Position numbers and translations under genes: made by a program. A stretch of 64,000 nucleotides of DNA from Protaetiibacter intestinalis (GTDB taxonomy: Bacteria; Actinomycetota; Actinomycetes; Actinomycetales; Microbacteriaceae). The notes beneath the pieces are model-generated. The model saw nothing but the letters and a program-made list of their open reading frames with translations. It was not told the origin of the DNA and ran no database searches. How positions within the stretch are numbered: the first letter of the stretch is position 1; the number at the start of each line of letters is the position of its first letter. Of the stretch, positions 43,076-51,438 are shown piece after piece. Where the stretch lies: contig NZ_CP032630.1 of NCBI RefSeq assembly GCF_003627075.1, forward strand, positions 1,240,001 to 1,304,000, in the 5' to 3' direction.

Positions 43076-43840
43076 ATGAACCCGGCGGACGGCGCCGCCC
43101 TCGACGCGGTCATCACGAGACGAAGCCCCTGGCGCGGCGCCCTCATCGGCGTCGGCGTGGCGATCGCCGCCGGTCTGCTCGTGCTCCTCGCCCCCTCCCC
43201 GGCGCACGCCGACGACGCCCCCGTGCTGCCCGGCATCCCCGTCGACGTGGGCGCGGCCGTCGCCTCCGTCGTCGCCCCGCCGCCCACGGTGCGCGAGCTG
43301 CCGCTCGTCGGCGCGACGGCCGGCGTGATCGCCGACAGCTCGCCCGCGCAGACCGTCACGCAGCCGGTGGCGGAGACGCTCGACGGGCTGCTCGGCGTCG
43401 GAGAACCCACCGCACCCGTCGCCGGAGTCGTGGACGACACGCTCGCGACGGTCGTCGGTGTCACGGTGCCGGAGGTGCCGCCGGTCCCGGTGCTCGTCCC
43501 CGAACCCGCGTCGGCCGAACCCGCGCCCGTGCCCGCGGCCGCTTCCACCGGAGCCCTCGCATCCGCCGCCGTGCTGCTCGCCCGGACCGCGGCGCCCGCC
43601 GTCGTCGCACTCGACGTGCTCACGGCATCCGCCGACGCGTCGCCGCTCGGCCTGCTGCCGGGCGGGACCCCCGCCGACCCACCGCCGAGCGCCCTCGCCG
43701 GCGCGGGAGGCGCCCCCGGACTGCTCGCCATCGCGGTGCTCGGCGCCGCGCTGCTGCTGCTCGCCGCGGGACGACCGCGCCCGGACGCCTTCCGTGCGCC
43801 GCGCCCGCCCACCCTCGACATCGACACCTCGCCCGCCTGA
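43076..43840 (+). CDS. Secreted, C-terminally membrane-anchored protein of unknown function
   Basis: 254 residues. A cationic N-region (ITRRSPWR), a hydrophobic segment (ALIGVGVAIAAGLLVLLAPS) and PAHADDAP give a clear signal peptide with cleavage near residue 46. The mature part is almost only Pro, Val, Ala, Asp and Thr and contains loose VPVDVG/VVAPP-type repeats. A final hydrophobic helix (LLAIAVLGAALLLLAAG) and a basic tail (RPRPDAFRAPR) anchor it; no LPxTG is seen. GAGGAGGAG precedes the ATG. I recognise no domain. It pairs with the chaplin-like gene 85 bp downstream. Confidence 0.75.
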   Translation: MNPADGAALDAVITRRSPWRGALIGVGVAIAAGLLVLLAPSPAHADDAPVLPGIPVDVGAAVASVVAPPPTVRELPLVGATAGVIADSSPAQTVTQPVAETLDGLLGVGEPTAPVAGVVDDTLATVVGVTVPEVPPVPVLVPEPASAEPAPVPAAASTGALASAAVLLARTAAPAVVALDVLTASADASPLGLLPGGTPADPPPSALAGAGGAPGLLAIAVLGAALLLLAAGRPRPDAFRAPRPPTLDIDTSPA

Positions 43841-43850
43841 CACGGGACGA

Positions 43851-43901
43851 GTCCGCCTGTCGGGCGGACAGACGTTCCGTCGCGCCCGTCCGGACGCGAC
43901 G
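43851..43901 (+). promoter_or_regulatory. Two tandem hairpins in the leader of the chaplin-like gene
   Basis: GTCCGCC-N5-GGCGGAC (43851-43869) and CGTCGCG-N10-CGCGACG (43878-43901, with GTCCGGAC inside the loop) fill the 85-bp gap between the two secreted-protein genes, ending 24 nt before the second ATG. They may be a partial terminator or mRNA-stability element. Confidence 0.55.
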
Positions 43902-43925
43902 TCAAGCCAGGCAAGGAGTCGAATC

Positions 43926-44693
43926 ATGAACAAGTACGTCTCGCGAGGACTGTGGACGGTCCTCGTCACCGGGGGCTTCATGGCCCTCGGAGTCGGCGTC
44001 GCGCACGCCGACACCGGAACCAGCGGCGAGGACGGCCTCGCCTCGGGAACCCAGGGCATCGTCGGGCTCGTCGCCCCCGTGCAGCTCGGGGGCAACGCGA
44101 TCTCGATCCTCGGCGACGCCGACAGCTCGGGCGCGCAGGCGGGCTCGTCGGCGAGCGGGTCCGGCGGATCCGCCTCGACCGATGGAAGCGACGCGACCGC
44201 CTCGGGCACTCAGCTGCTCGCGGATGCGGGGGTGCCGATCACCGTCGGCGGCAACGCGATCTCGGTGCTGGGGGACGCGTCGACGAGCGACGCGGGCACG
44301 GCATCCGGGTCCACCGCCGAAGGCGACCAGGAGGGGTCGACCGGCGGAGCGGACGCGGTGCTCGGGGGTACCCAGCTGCTCGCGGATGCGGGGGCGCCGG
44401 TGGCCGTCGGGGGCAACGCGATCTCGGTGCTGGGGGACGCCGAGACCTCGGGGAGCGGAGCCGGTGGAGGCGCCGGCACCGGCGGCGATGACCCGGGAGA
44501 GGAGCCGGGCGACGACCCCGGTGACGACCCCGGCGCATCCGGCGGCGAGGTGCAGACCCTCGCGCTCGGCGAGGTGCGACTGCTCGCCGAGGCCGGCGTC
44601 GACGGGGCGCTCACCTCGCTCGTGCTGGCCGTGCTGATGCTGACCGCGGGGGTCGCGGTCGTCGCGCGGGCGCGGACGGTGCGGCGTCCCTGA
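43926..44693 (+). CDS. Chaplin-like repeat surface protein
   Basis: 255 residues with a signal peptide (WTVLVTGGFMALGVGVAHAD) and three copies of a unit ending PVxxGGNAISxLGDA, starting about residues 41, 94 and 148 (GGNAIS at 56, 109 and 163, period 53-54). The unit resembles the chaplin core VPVNVCGNTVNVIG of Streptomyces, without its cysteines. Linkers are Gly/Ser/Asp rich, including PGEEPGDDPGDDPG. A last hydrophobic helix (LTSLVLAVLMLTAGVAVVA) and basic end (RARTVRRP) suggest membrane retention; no LPxTG. AAGGAG precedes the ATG. Amyloid or coat function is only an inference. Confidence 0.75.
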   Translation: MNKYVSRGLWTVLVTGGFMALGVGVAHADTGTSGEDGLASGTQGIVGLVAPVQLGGNAISILGDADSSGAQAGSSASGSGGSASTDGSDATASGTQLLADAGVPITVGGNAISVLGDASTSDAGTASGSTAEGDQEGSTGGADAVLGGTQLLADAGAPVAVGGNAISVLGDAETSGSGAGGGAGTGGDDPGEEPGDDPGDDPGASGGEVQTLALGEVRLLAEAGVDGALTSLVLAVLMLTAGVAVVARARTVRRP

Positions 44694-44778
44694 CGCGAGT
44701 GTGTCCTCGTATGACCGTCGGTGACGGTCTGTGACCGAATGGGTCGACGGGGCGCGTGACGGCAGGCACCATACATCG

Positions 44779-46215
44779 GTGCCCACCGACAACGCGCCCC
44801 GTCAGATCCGCTTCAACGCGTTCGACATGAACTGCGTCGCCCACCAGTCCTCCGGGATGTGGCGGCACCCCGACGACCGTTCGGACACCTACAAGGACAT
44901 CGAGTACTGGACGCACCTCGCCCGGCTGCTCGAGCGGGGCACCTTCGACGGCGTCTTCATCGCGGATGTGCTCGGCACCTACGACGTCTACGGCGGCACG
45001 AACGAAGCCGCCATCCGCAACGGCGCCCAGGTGCCCGTGAACGACCCGGTGCTGCTCATCTCGGCGATGGCCGCCGTCACCGAGAACCTCGGCTTCGGCA
45101 TCACCGCGGGCACCGCCTACGAGCACCCGTACCCCTTTGCCCGGCGGATGTCGACGCTCGACCACCTGACGAAGGGCCGCGTCGGCTGGAACGTCGTCAC
45201 CGGCTACCTGCCGAGCGCCGCGCGCAACATGGGCCACGACGACCAGCTCGAGCACGACGACCGCTACGACCAGGCCGACGAGTACCTCGAGGTGCTCTAC
45301 AAGCTGTGGGAGGGGTCGTGGGAGGACGACGCCGTCGTGCGCGACCGCGAGACCGGGGTCTTCACGCACCCGGAGAAGGTGCACGAGATCCGCCACTACG
45401 GCAAGCACTACACGGTGCCCGGCATCCACATCACCGAGCCCTCGCCCCAGCGCTCCCCCGTCATCTACCAGGCGGGCGCCTCCCCGCGCGGCATCGCCTT
45501 CGCGGCGGGCAACGCCGAGGCGATCTTCGTCGCCGCGCCCACCAAGGAGGTGCTCAAGGGCACCGTCTCGCGCATCCGCGACGCCCTCGAGGCGGCGGGC
45601 CGCGACCGCTACGCGGCGCGCATCTACACGCTCATCACGGTGATCACCGACGAGACCGACGAGAAGGCCCAGGCCAAGTACGAGGACTTCCTGCAGTACG
45701 CCTCGCCCGAGGGTGCGCTCGTGTTCATGTCGGGGTGGATGGGCGTCGACCTCTCGCAGTACGCGCTCGACGAGCCGGTCGGGAACGTCAAGTCGAACGC
45801 CATCCAGTCGGCCGTGCAGAACTTCGCCGAGTCGGCGAAGCACGGCGAGGAGTTCACGGTGCGCGACATCGCGATCAACGGGGCGATCGGCGGCCTCGGC
45901 CCGACCCTCGTGGGCGGCGCCGAGACGATCGCCGACCAGCTGCAGGAGTGGGTGGCATACACCGACGTCGACGGCTTCAACCTCGCCTACGCCATCACCC
46001 CCGGCACCTTCGAGGACATCGTCGAGTACCTGATCCCCGTGCTGCAGGCGCGCGGTGCCTACCCGAGCTCCTACGCGCCCGGCACCCTCCGCAACAAGCT
46101 GCACGGCGCGGGCGACCGCCTGCCCGACGACCACCAGGGCGCGCGCTACCGCATCGGGGGCGACCTCTCCACCGCGGTCGCCACCACCTCCGACCGCGTC
46201 GCCCTGCAGGTCTGA
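44779..46215 (+). CDS. NtaA/SnaA/DszA-type flavin-dependent monooxygenase (LLM class)
   Basis: 478-residue bacterial-luciferase-like oxidoreductase using reduced FMN. FNAFDMNCVAHQSSGMWRHP, GTFDGVFIADVLGTYDVYGG, HPYPFARRMSTLDHLTKGRVGWNVVTGYL and YQAGASPRGIAFAAGNAEAIF are the NtaA/DszA signatures; relatives attack nitrilotriacetate, EDTA or organosulfur compounds. The start is uncertain: GTG 44779 fits the family, a GTG at 44731 is also in frame. GTG 44779 lies inside a hairpin GGCACC-N7-GGTGCC (44765-44783). The convergent transporter gene ends 4 nt downstream. A separate flavin reductase is not present. Confidence 0.88.
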   Translation: MPTDNAPRQIRFNAFDMNCVAHQSSGMWRHPDDRSDTYKDIEYWTHLARLLERGTFDGVFIADVLGTYDVYGGTNEAAIRNGAQVPVNDPVLLISAMAAVTENLGFGITAGTAYEHPYPFARRMSTLDHLTKGRVGWNVVTGYLPSAARNMGHDDQLEHDDRYDQADEYLEVLYKLWEGSWEDDAVVRDRETGVFTHPEKVHEIRHYGKHYTVPGIHITEPSPQRSPVIYQAGASPRGIAFAAGNAEAIFVAAPTKEVLKGTVSRIRDALEAAGRDRYAARIYTLITVITDETDEKAQAKYEDFLQYASPEGALVFMSGWMGVDLSQYALDEPVGNVKSNAIQSAVQNFAESAKHGEEFTVRDIAINGAIGGLGPTLVGGAETIADQLQEWVAYTDVDGFNLAYAITPGTFEDIVEYLIPVLQARGAYPSSYAPGTLRNKLHGAGDRLPDDHQGARYRIGGDLSTAVATTSDRVALQV

Positions 46216-46218
46216 GGG

Positions 46219-47091
46219 TTACGCGGCCGCGGCCGCGACAGGCACCAGGCGGCGGATGAGGAAGCCCCAGCCGAGCGCGACGAAGAACATCAGCACGCCG
46301 TAGACGGCGCCCGGTAGCGACATCTCCATGCTGCCGATCACCGTCTGCGCGATCACGATCGCGAGCGTCGCGTTGTGGATGCCGATCTCGAACGAGCTCG
46401 CCACCGCCTGCCGCGGCTCCACCCGGAACAGGCGCGGCACGAAGAAGCCGAGCGCGAGCGAGCACAGGCAGAACACGACCGTGATGATCGCGAGGCGGCC
46501 GACGTTCTCCACCAGCAGCGCCCAGTTCGACACGATCGCCCCGGCGATCACCACCGCGAGGATCACCATCGAGGCGATGCGCACCGGCTTGTCCATCCGC
46601 TCGGCGAAGCCCGGCCTCCACCAGCGCACCAGCATCCCGACGAGCACCGGCAGCAGCACGATCGCGAACACCTCGACCGCCTTCGCGAACTGCACCCCGA
46701 GCTCGTCCTGGGCGGGCATGAACCACCAGATGGCGAGGTTCGTGATGAGCGGCAGGGTGAACACCGCGATCACCGAGTTGATCGCGGTGAGCGAGATGTT
46801 GAGGGCGACGTCGCCGCGGAACAGGTGGCTGTAGAGGTTCGCGGTGGTGCCGCCGGGGGATGCCGCGAGCAGCATCATGCCGACCGCGAGCACCGGCGGC
46901 AGCTGGAACAGCACCACGAGGCCGAGGCACAGTGCGGGCAGTATCAGCAGCTGGCAGACGAGGGCGATGATCACCGCCTTCGGATGCTTCGCCACGCGGG
47001 CGAAGTCGCGCGGGGTGAGTGAGAGGCCGAGCCCGAACATGATGATGCCGAGGGCGACCGGAAGTCCGATGGAGGTCAACGCTGATCCCAT
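46219..47091 (-). CDS. Bile acid:sodium symporter (BASS) family transporter
   Basis: 290 residues, about nine to ten hydrophobic segments. GLSLTPRDFARVAKHPKAV, LLAASPGGTTANLYSHLFRGDVALNISLTAINSVIAVFTLPL and EIGIHNATLAIVIAQT are the BASS/YocS motifs, including the conserved core GG-TAN region. Sodium-coupled uptake of an organic anion (keto-pantoate, pyruvate and bile acids are known for relatives) is likely, substrate unknown. Monocistronic, divergent from the rhodanese gene. Confidence 0.9.
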   Translation of the reverse strand: MGSALTSIGLPVALGIIMFGLGLSLTPRDFARVAKHPKAVIIALVCQLLILPALCLGLVVLFQLPPVLAVGMMLLAASPGGTTANLYSHLFRGDVALNISLTAINSVIAVFTLPLITNLAIWWFMPAQDELGVQFAKAVEVFAIVLLPVLVGMLVRWWRPGFAERMDKPVRIASMVILAVVIAGAIVSNWALLVENVGRLAIITVVFCLCSLALGFFVPRLFRVEPRQAVASSFEIGIHNATLAIVIAQTVIGSMEMSLPGAVYGVLMFFVALGWGFLIRRLVPVAAAAA

Positions 47092-47151
47092 GCCCCATCC
47101 TGACCCGCCGCCCGCATCCGGCGCCAGCTAGACAACCCCGTCCCGATGTGT

Positions 47152-47227
47152 GGTCAAACGCTGTAGCGCTTCCCCTCGCGCGCCACGGATGCCTGGCGCG
47201 GCAGGCCGAGCGCTGCAGCGTTTGACC
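47152..47227. repeat. Inverted repeat, GTCAAACGCTGTAGCG family, copy 1
   Basis: Arms 47152-47170 and 47209-47227 match at 18 of 19 positions (the odd one is a G-U pair in RNA), spacer 38 nt. It lies in the 216-bp gap between divergent BASS and rhodanese genes, so it is not simply a terminator. The same 16-bp arm core recurs at 51365-51438. Confidence 0.8.
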
Positions 47228-47307
47228 CTCCGGAGCTTGGCGGGAACTCGGGGACGTGTGGCGGATGCGGGAGGGCGCTCGCCGCCGCCCGCGGGTAGCG
47301 TCGGGGC

Positions 47308-47778
47308 ATGACCGACACGCTCGCCGCATCCGTCTCGCCGCTCAGCGCCGCCGAGCGCGAGGCCGCCGTCGCCCACTTCGCCGCCAAGCTCCGCTACGAG
47401 ACCGACGCCTCGGATGTCGCCGAGGCCCTCGCCGCCGGCGAGCGTCTCGCGCTCGTCGACACCCGTAACCACGCCTCCTGGCACCAGGGGCATGCGGCCG
47501 GGGCCCTGCACATCCCGCGGCGCGAGGTCGCCTCGCGGGCGCCCGCCGAGATCCCGCTCGACACCCCGGTCGTCGTCTACTGCTGGAGCCCCGGCTGCAA
47601 CGGCGCCGACAAGGCGGCGCTCGAGTTCGCGAAGCTCGGCTACGAGGTGAAGCTGATGATCGGCGGCTTCGAGTACTGGGCGCGCGAGGGCTACGACGTG
47701 GTCTCGGATGCCGGCCCCGTCATCCGCGGCGTCGACGCCCTCGTCGGGCCGGTGTCGGCGGAGGACTGCGGCTGCTGA
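47308..47778 (+). CDS. Rhodanese-like domain protein
   Basis: 156-residue single-domain rhodanese. LVDTRNHASWHQGHAAGALHIP is the CH2A-like start of the domain and VVYCWSPGCNGADKAALEFAKLGYEV the active-site loop with its catalytic cysteine. Sulfur transfer or a related thiol role is expected; the partner is unknown. TAGCGT lies 6 nt before the ATG, so translation is probably leaderless. Confidence 0.9.
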   Translation: MTDTLAASVSPLSAAEREAAVAHFAAKLRYETDASDVAEALAAGERLALVDTRNHASWHQGHAAGALHIPRREVASRAPAEIPLDTPVVVYCWSPGCNGADKAALEFAKLGYEVKLMIGGFEYWAREGYDVVSDAGPVIRGVDALVGPVSAEDCGC

Positions 47779-47782
47779 GTCG

Positions 47783-47856
47783 TTGCGAAAGCAGGGCGGA
47801 TCGCCTCGTTCGCGGCCGACGGCGGCCGGAGACGTCGATCCAGCCTGCTTTCGGAA
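47783..47856. terminator. Inverted repeat between convergent rhodanese and HAD genes
   Basis: Arms 47783-47802 (TTGCGAAAGCAGGGCGGATC) and 47837-47856 are complementary at 17 of 20 positions, spacer 34 nt with a further GGCCG/CGGCC stem. It starts 5 nt after the rhodanese stop and ends 10 nt before the HAD stop, the position of a bidirectional terminator. The arm recalls the AGAAATGCAGGAGATTC arms at 33.2 kb. Confidence 0.7.
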
Positions 47857-47865
47857 TGGGCCGCC

Positions 47866-48522
47866 CTACAGCGCGAGCTTCGCGAGCAGTTCGGCGGCCG
47901 TGTCGACGGTCGCGATCGCGCCGGATGCCTCGGCGGGGGCACCGTAGCCCCACGTGACGAAGATGGTGGGCACGCCGTGCTCGGCCGCCCCCTCGACGTC
48001 GTGGATGCGGTCGCCCACCATGACCGGACGCGACAGGTCGGCCCCGTCGGCCGCGAGGCGACGCAGCGCCTCGGCTACCACATCCGGCTTCGACGAGCGC
48101 ACCTCGTCCTCGGAGGCGCCGGTGATCTCGGTGAACGCATCCGCGACGTGGAGGTCGTCGAGGATGAGCTTCGCGAGCGACTCGGGCTTCGAGGTGGCGA
48201 GCGAGAGCGGCAGCCCCGCCGCGCGGATGGCGCGCAGCGCGTCGAGCACGCCCGGGTACGCGGGGGCGTCGTACACGCCGCGCGAACGGTAGTCCTCGCG
48301 GTAGAGGGCGAGCGCGTAGCGCGACTCGTCCTCGTCGAGCTTCGCGAGGTCGCGGAACGAGTCGAGGATGGGCGGCCCGACCCACTTGAGCAGCTCGGCG
48401 GGGGCGGGCACGGGCAGCCGCAGCTGCTCGTAGGTGTGGGCGAGGCTCGAGAGGATGCCGGGCGCCGAGTCGACGATGGTGCCGTCGAGGTCGAACAGCA
48501 CCGCGGTGAAGGGTCGGGTCAT
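47866..48522 (-). CDS. HAD-family hydrolase (phosphoglycolate phosphatase-like)
   Basis: 218-residue HAD subfamily IA phosphatase: FDLDGTIVDSAPGI (nucleophile Asp), LATSKPESLAKLIL, and VMVGDRIHDVEGAAEHGVPTIFVTWGYG (motif IV). An alpha-helical cap follows motif I. Gph or a nucleotide 5'-phosphatase are the usual activities. It lies 23 nt downstream of nucS on the same strand and is probably co-transcribed. The ATG was chosen to begin directly before the DxD motif as in relatives. Confidence 0.88.
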   Translation of the reverse strand: MTRPFTAVLFDLDGTIVDSAPGILSSLAHTYEQLRLPVPAPAELLKWVGPPILDSFRDLAKLDEDESRYALALYREDYRSRGVYDAPAYPGVLDALRAIRAAGLPLSLATSKPESLAKLILDDLHVADAFTEITGASEDEVRSSKPDVVAEALRRLAADGADLSRPVMVGDRIHDVEGAAEHGVPTIFVTWGYGAPAEASGAIATVDTAAELLAKLAL

Positions 48523-48545
48523 GGGGTTCTCGGGTCGGGGGCGGG

Positions 48546-49241
48546 TCAGAACAGGCGCGCGTGGCCGGTCTCGAGGCCGCGCATGGCGTCGTAGTCGAGC
48601 ACGAGGCAGCGGATGCCGCGGTCCTCGGCGAGGGTGCGCGCCTGCGGCTTGATCTCCTGCGCCGCGAACACTCCCGTGACGGGCGCGAGCAGCGGGTCGC
48701 GGTTCATGAGCTCGAGGTAGCGGGTGAGCTGCTCGACTCCGTCGATGTCGCCGCGGCGCTTGATCTCGACCGCCACGGAGCGGCCCTCCGCATCCGTCGC
48801 GAGGATGTCGACGGGGCCGATCGCGGTCATGTACTCGCGGCGCACGAGGTGGTGGCCCTCGCCCAGCAGCTCGATCTGCTCGGCGAGCAGGCGCTGCAGC
48901 TCGGCCTCCACGCCGTCCTTCTGCAGGCCCGGGTCGACGCCGAGCTCGTGGCTCGAGTCGTGCAGGATCTCGTGGATCGAGATCAGCAGGATGTCGGCGG
49001 TCTTCACGTTCGACACCCGCCAGAGCTCGACGACGCCGGCGGAGGCGCGCTCCTCGTCGACCTCGTCGAGGCTGAACGCGGTGGGCGGGCTCATCCAGTT
49101 GAGCGGCTTGTAGCTGAGCGCGTCGGCGTGCACGAGCACCGAGCCGTCGGCCTTCACGACGAGCAGTCGCGTCGCGAGCGGCAGATGTGCCGAGAGTCGC
49201 CCCGCGTAATCCACCGAGCACCGGGCCACCACGAGACGCAC
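48546..49241 (-). CDS. nucS: Mismatch-specific endonuclease NucS (EndoMS)
   Basis: 231 residues; replaces MutS/MutL mismatch repair in actinobacteria (established in Mycobacterium, Streptomyces and Corynebacterium). It has the N-terminal dimerisation/DNA-binding domain ([44 protein letters not shown]) and the RecB-like nuclease domain with [23 protein letters not shown] (catalytic Asp-Glu-Lys). The C-terminus GHARLF fits a beta-clamp-binding tail. GTG start with TAGACT 6 nt upstream (leaderless). Confidence 0.94.
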   Translation of the reverse strand: MRLVVARCSVDYAGRLSAHLPLATRLLVVKADGSVLVHADALSYKPLNWMSPPTAFSLDEVDEERASAGVVELWRVSNVKTADILLISIHEILHDSSHELGVDPGLQKDGVEAELQRLLAEQIELLGEGHHLVRREYMTAIGPVDILATDAEGRSVAVEIKRRGDIDGVEQLTRYLELMNRDPLLAPVTGVFAAQEIKPQARTLAEDRGIRCLVLDYDAMRGLETGHARLF

Positions 49242-49290
49242 CCGTCGAGTCTATTTCGCGGAGCGCACTCCGTGGCGCGAGGATGGGGCC

Positions 49291-49956
49291 GTGCGCGGGT
49301 ACACGGCCGGCGAGGTGCGGGCGGCGGAGGCGCCGCTGCTGGCGGCGGGCGTGCCGCTCATGGCGCGCGCCTCGGGGGCGCTCGCGGATGCCGTGTCGGC
49401 CGAGCTGAGCCGGCTCGGCGTGCCGCTGCACGAGGCGCGCGTGCTGCTGCTCGTCGGATCCGGCGACAACGGCGGCGACACCCTGTATGCGGGTGCCCTG
49501 CTCGCGGGGCGTGGCGCCGACGTCGACTACGTGTCGCTCGGCGACCGCATCCACCGGGAGGGCGAGGCTGCGGCGCTCGCGGCGGGTGCCACCCGCGTCG
49601 ACGACGCCCCCGACGGCCCGGAGTTCGCGGCGGCGCTCGCGGCGGCGGATGCCGTGCTCGACGGGGTGGTCGGCATCGGCGCCCAGCCGGGTCTGCGCGA
49701 GCCGGCGCGCTCCGCGGTGGCCGCCGCCCGCGCCCGCGTGCTCGCCCGGGAGGGCGCGCTTCCGCTCGCGGTCGCGGTCGATCTGCCGAGCGGCATCCAC
49801 CCCGACACGGGCGGGGTGCCGGATGCGGAGGGCGTGCTCCCCGCCGACCTCACCGTCACCTTCGGCGCCTGCAAGGCGGGCCTGCTCCGCTCCCCCGCCG
49901 CCGAGCTCGCGGGCCGCATCCACCTCGTCGACATCGGCCTGGCGCTCGAGCCGTAG
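49291..49956 (+). CDS. nnrE: NAD(P)H-hydrate epimerase (YjeF_N domain)
   Basis: 221-residue single-domain epimerase that repairs damaged NAD(P)HX. YTAGEVRAAEAPLLAAG, LLLVGSGDNGGDTLYAGALLAGRG (nucleotide loop), DGVVGIGAQPGLREPAR and VAVDLPSGIHPDTG with FGACKAGLL are the YjeF_N features. The dehydratase half (NnrD), fused in many bacteria, is absent here. GTG start, GAGGAT exactly 6 nt before it. Divergent from nucS across 49 bp. Confidence 0.89.
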   Translation: MRGYTAGEVRAAEAPLLAAGVPLMARASGALADAVSAELSRLGVPLHEARVLLLVGSGDNGGDTLYAGALLAGRGADVDYVSLGDRIHREGEAAALAAGATRVDDAPDGPEFAAALAAADAVLDGVVGIGAQPGLREPARSAVAAARARVLAREGALPLAVAVDLPSGIHPDTGGVPDAEGVLPADLTVTFGACKAGLLRSPAAELAGRIHLVDIGLALEP

Positions 49957-50015
49957 CGCGCGTGCCCTTCACCCCCTGCGGCAGCTCACCCCCACCGCCC
50001 GCAAGGTCGAGCGAA

Positions 50016-50127
50016 GCGGCGGGCCGAGGGATCTGCGAGACGCTGGCATCGGGTCTGGCGGGAGCGCGCCGACGCGTCAGCGGCGGCACGCGGGGGTATG
50101 CGTCTCGCAGATCCCTCGGCCCGCCGC
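50016..50127. terminator. Perfect 28-bp inverted repeat between convergent nnrE and rlmN
   Basis: Arms 50016-50043 and 50100-50127 are perfectly complementary over 28 bp, with a 56-nt spacer. The 5' arm starts GCGGCGGGCCGAGGGATC. It fills most of the 180-bp gap between the convergent genes and ends 9 nt before the rlmN stop. No open frame is present in the spacer. Confidence 0.82.
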
Positions 50128-50136
50128 GAAGCGGAA

Positions 50137-51327
50137 TCAGCCGTCGGCAGCGGCGAGCTGGCCGCAGGCGCCGTCGATCTCCTTGCCGCGGGTGTCGCGC
50201 AGCGTGGTCGGGATGCCCGACTCCTCGAGCCGACGGATGAACTCGGCCGTGACATCCGCCTCAGAGGAGGTCCACACCGAACCGGGCGTGGGGTTGAGGG
50301 GGATGGGGTTCACGTGCACCCAGCCGCGCCCGCGCTCGTTGAGCTTCTGGGCGAGCAGGTCGGCGCGCCAGGCGTGGTCGTTCATGTCCTTGATGAGGGC
50401 GTACTCGATGGAGACACGGCGGCCGGTGACCTCGTAGTAGTGGTACGCGGCGTCGAGGGCCTCGTCGACCTTCCAGCGCGAGTTCACGGGGATGAGCTCG
50501 TCGCGCAGCTGGTCGTCGGGGGCGTGCAGGCTGAGGGCGAAGGTGAGCGGCAGGTCCTCGTCGGCGAGCTTGCGGATGGCGGGGGCGAGCCCCACGGACG
50601 ACACCGTGATGTTGCGCGCCGACATCCCGAGCCCGTTGGGTTGCGGGGCGACCATGACGCGCACGGCCTTCATGAGGCGGTTGTAGTTGGCGAGCGGCTC
50701 GCCCATGCCCATGAACACGATGTTGGTGACGCGGGGCGCGTCGTGGCCGCCGTCGCGGCGCAGGCCGCCGAGCTCGCCGTTCGCGATGGCGCGGTTCGCC
50801 TCCACCACCTGGGCGACGATCTCGGCCGCCGACATGTTGCGGGTGAGGCCGGCTTGGCCGGTGGCGCAGAACGGGCAGTTCATGCCGCATCCGGCCTGGC
50901 TCGACACGCACAGCGTGACGCGGCCGGGGTAGCGCATGAGCACCGACTCGACCAGCGCCCCGTCGAAGAGGCGCCAGAGGAACTTGATCGTCTCGCCCTT
51001 GTCGGTGCGCAGGCGTCGCACCTCGGTGAGCAGCGGCGGCAGCATCGCCGCGACGAGCTCCTCGCGTCCGGATGCGGGCAGGTCGGTCATCTCGGCCGGG
51101 TCGCTCGTGTAGTGGGTGAAGTAGTGGGTGGCGAGCTGCTTGGCGCGGAAGGCGGGCACGCCGAGTTCGACGGCTTTCGCGGCGCGCTCCTCGGGCGTGA
51201 GGTCGGCGAGGTGGGTGGGCGGCTGGGTGCGCCGCGGGGAGGCGAACTGCAGCACGGGGCGGCCGTCGGCCTCCACCTTCTGCGTCCAGCCTTCGGTGCG
51301 GGGCCGGACCTGCTTGATCTCGCTCAC
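50137..51327 (-). CDS. rlmN: Dual-specificity 23S rRNA/tRNA m2A methyltransferase RlmN
   Basis: 396-residue radical SAM enzyme that methylates C2 of A2503 in 23S rRNA. The cluster motif is CGMNCPFC, with [15 protein letters not shown] and [15 protein letters not shown] as family blocks and a catalytic cysteine region at the C-terminal side ([18 protein letters not shown]). The N-terminus ([29 protein letters not shown]) is the RlmN-specific domain. GTG at 51327 is supported by GAGAAT 6 nt upstream; an upstream ATG at 51405 lies inside the inverted repeat. Confidence 0.95.
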   Translation of the reverse strand: MSEIKQVRPRTEGWTQKVEADGRPVLQFASPRRTQPPTHLADLTPEERAAKAVELGVPAFRAKQLATHYFTHYTSDPAEMTDLPASGREELVAAMLPPLLTEVRRLRTDKGETIKFLWRLFDGALVESVLMRYPGRVTLCVSSQAGCGMNCPFCATGQAGLTRNMSAAEIVAQVVEANRAIANGELGGLRRDGGHDAPRVTNIVFMGMGEPLANYNRLMKAVRVMVAPQPNGLGMSARNITVSSVGLAPAIRKLADEDLPLTFALSLHAPDDQLRDELIPVNSRWKVDEALDAAYHYYEVTGRRVSIEYALIKDMNDHAWRADLLAQKLNERGRGWVHVNPIPLNPTPGSVWTSSEADVTAEFIRRLEESGIPTTLRDTRGKEIDGACGQLAAADG

Positions 51328-51364
51328 CCCGTGATTCTCGCAGGCCCAAGCTGGGAGCGGAGGT

Positions 51365-51438
51365 GTCAAACGCTGTAGCGGTCGGCCACCCGCTGCGGTC
51401 ATCACCGGCGCCGGTGGCCAGGCGCTACAGCGTTTGAC
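51365..51438. repeat. Inverted repeat, GTCAAACGCTGTAGCG family, copy 2
   Basis: Perfect 16-bp arms GTCAAACGCTGTAGCG (51365-51380) and complement (51423-51438); an inner GGCCACC/GGTGGCC stem lies at 51384-51390 and 51413-51419. The 3' arm overlaps the end of the MATE gene and provides its TAG stop (51425-51427) and last residues QTL. Confidence 0.82.
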
